A DNA stretch of 64,000 bases from Meira nashicola (taxonomy: Eukaryota > Basidiomycota > Exobasidiomycetes > Exobasidiales > Brachybasidiaceae): assembly GCA_001600355.1 (NCBI GenBank), contig BCJU01000001.1, forward strand, positions 2,997,178 through 3,061,177, written 5' to 3'. Positions 62,987 through 64,000 of this stretch are shown piece by piece. Both the position numbers and the translations under genes were made by a program. Below the pieces are notes generated by a model. That model made no database searches. It had not been told where the DNA came from and saw only the letters and a list, made by a program, of their open reading frames with translations. Positions within the stretch are counted from its first letter, which is position 1; the number at the start of each line of letters is the position of its first letter.

Positions 62987-63017
62987 GCGCAGCGCAGACC
63001 TCCGCACGCACGCAAGC
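62987..63017 (+). repeat. Composite GC-rich promoter element, copy 2
   Basis: GCGCAGCGC (62987-62995), eight bases, then GCACGCACGCAAGC (63004-63017), 256-286 bases upstream of the flavoprotein ATG. The two strings recur in the same order and orientation in the MetAP2 promoter. Confidence 0.55.
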
Positions 63018-63428
63018 AGTGCATCGCAGCCTGTGCTCAGCAACGGCTTTTGTGGAAATATAAATAAAATACTGACGTATTTTTTCTTCTTATGCGGCCG
63101 TATCTGCAATCTGGTACCTACATGTAAGCCTAAGCCAACCTCCGAGGACATAGCAAAATAAAAAGTGTGAGAGGAAATGGTATTGAAGAAAAAGGTAGAC
63201 TATATATCTAATAGCCACATGCAGTAATGATACATGAATGAAGATGGGAAAAATAGAAAAAAAGGGGGAATCAATCGTTTCTCTTGCTGGTCATCGAATA
63301 TAAGTATTTATGCCGTTCGCTTAGAGATGAAAATGAGAGAGAGAGAAGGGGAATGAGATTTGCTAAACAAAAAAAAAAACAAAGTGATAAATAGAAATAA
63401 AACAAGTGCAAAATTGCAAAAGTCAAAT

Positions 63429-64000
63429 TCACAAAAATCCACTCTCTTGCAAAAGACGAGCAATCTTTTCATCTTCACGTTCACGTGGCTCCAATCGAAG
63501 ACTTTGCTCGAATAATTCATCATCACTTCTTGCTTCGATCAAATTTTCTTCTATAAATTTTTGCAGTCCAGGAACAGGCGTTAAATTATATGGTGTGCTT
63601 TGATAAATCATAATTTCTTGAATCTTTTCTGCAGTCATTTGACGTTTGCTAAAGTTGATCAATCGATCATCCGTTCGTAATCGATCCGTATTACCATCTT
63701 CAATAAACGTCAAATCGGTTAAATAAACACCTAAGAAAGGTACACAAGGTGGATTGAGCTTTCGTAATGTTTCACGATATTTGGTGAAATTTCTCGTGGG
63801 CGCAAGTATGCCTCTCATATTCTCGAATAACTGCAAATGACGTTGATTGACAGCATCCCACGTCCTGCGTAAACGATTGAGTGATGCGTTATTTAAACCG
63901 GAATAGATTGCCATCATACTTGAGAAATTGTTAAGGTAGAAACAACGATCGGCAATCGCGACGAAATGTTTTACCCATGCAGCACGCTTTTTCACATCTT
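63429..64000 (-). CDS. Ras guanine-nucleotide exchange factor (Cdc25-type), 3' part, cut by window end
   Basis: About 190 C-terminal residues of a RasGEF catalytic domain: WVKHFVAIADRCFYLNNFSS, MAIYSGLNNASLNRLRRTW, RHLQLFENMRGIL and VPFLGVYLTDLTFIEDGNTD are the family blocks that grip the Ras switch regions. The domain is followed by the usual short C-terminal helix and ends with GFL and a TGA at 63429. The frame is open to the window edge and begins there without an ATG, so the gene continues to the right. It should activate a Ras-type GTPase; identity with Cdc25/Ste6 or Bud5-like proteins cannot be told from this part. Confidence 0.92.
   Translation of the reverse strand, partial: DVKKRAAWVKHFVAIADRCFYLNNFSSMMAIYSGLNNASLNRLRRTWDAVNQRHLQLFENMRGILAPTRNFTKYRETLRKLNPPCVPFLGVYLTDLTFIEDGNTDRLRTDDRLINFSKRQMTAEKIQEIMIYQSTPYNLTPVPGLQKFIEENLIEARSDDELFEQSLRLEPREREDEKIARLLQESGFL

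Larger units (their letters stand above)
62732..63428. other. Promoter region of the flavoprotein gene and 3' flank of the RasGEF
   Basis: About 0.7 kb. Contains the TATA box, the second composite GC-rich element at 62987-63017 and TAGACTA at 63196-63202. Confidence 0.5.

Overview
This is a nuclear segment of a compact, intron-poor fungal genome, probably a basidiomycete. The evidence is as follows. Genes are monocistronic on both strands with short intergenic gaps. Spliceosomal introns have GTRAGT donors and YAG acceptors. The content is typically fungal (Tps1, Rho4-like GTPase, Cdc25-type RasGEF, Vip1, an Arg4-type lyase, fungal FNT transporter). Two seven-helix membrane proteins resemble the DUF6533/DUF6534 families that are expanded in basidiomycetes, and Tps1 carries a long disordered insertion of the kind described in basidiomycete Tps1. 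Base composition is AT-leaning (about 40% GC by eye). Ustilaginomycotina is a guess I cannot prove from this window. I count 26 genes, two of them cut by the window edges.

Left part (1-14 kb): the end of a GNAT acetyltransferase; a formate/nitrite transporter with one intron; a 118-residue protein that duplicates a segment of the neighbouring giant gene; an unrecognised 199-residue protein; and a giant, mostly disordered protein of about 3000 residues with one PH-like domain (minus strand), to which I add a 5' exon.

Middle (15-34 kb): a five-exon seven-helix protein (DUF6534-like), prephenate dehydratase, DGAT2, trehalose-6-phosphate synthase, a four-helix membrane protein, a C1orf74-like protein, methionine aminopeptidase 2, a metallothionein with a two-codon first exon, Pbp1/ataxin-2 and proteasome ATPase Rpt2 (with a recovered first exon).

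Right part (35-64 kb): a JARID1/KDM5-type histone demethylase with a probable extra 5' exon, argininosuccinate lyase with a Gcn4-type site in its promoter, a Rho4-like GTPase, the inositol pyrophosphate kinase Vip1/Asp1, a PPR-like mitochondrial protein, a KAPA synthase ending in the peroxisomal signal AKL, a saccharopine-dehydrogenase-like oxidoreductase, an alpha-arrestin-like protein with a PPxY motif, a seven-helix protein, an AIF/FSP1-like flavoprotein and the 3' end of a RasGEF.

The genes are not an operon or an obvious metabolic cluster; most are housekeeping or signalling genes. The most interesting signals are the purifying-selected inverted duplicate of part of the giant gene, a GC-rich 9-mer (GCGCAGCGC) that recurs 190-270 bases upstream of four start codons, an intergenic TAGTCTA heptamer, a tetranucleotide repeat inside an in-frame upstream extension of DGAT2, and several 5'-proximal introns that hide true protein N-termini. 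I saw no mobile elements, CRISPR arrays, rRNA or convincing tRNA genes.
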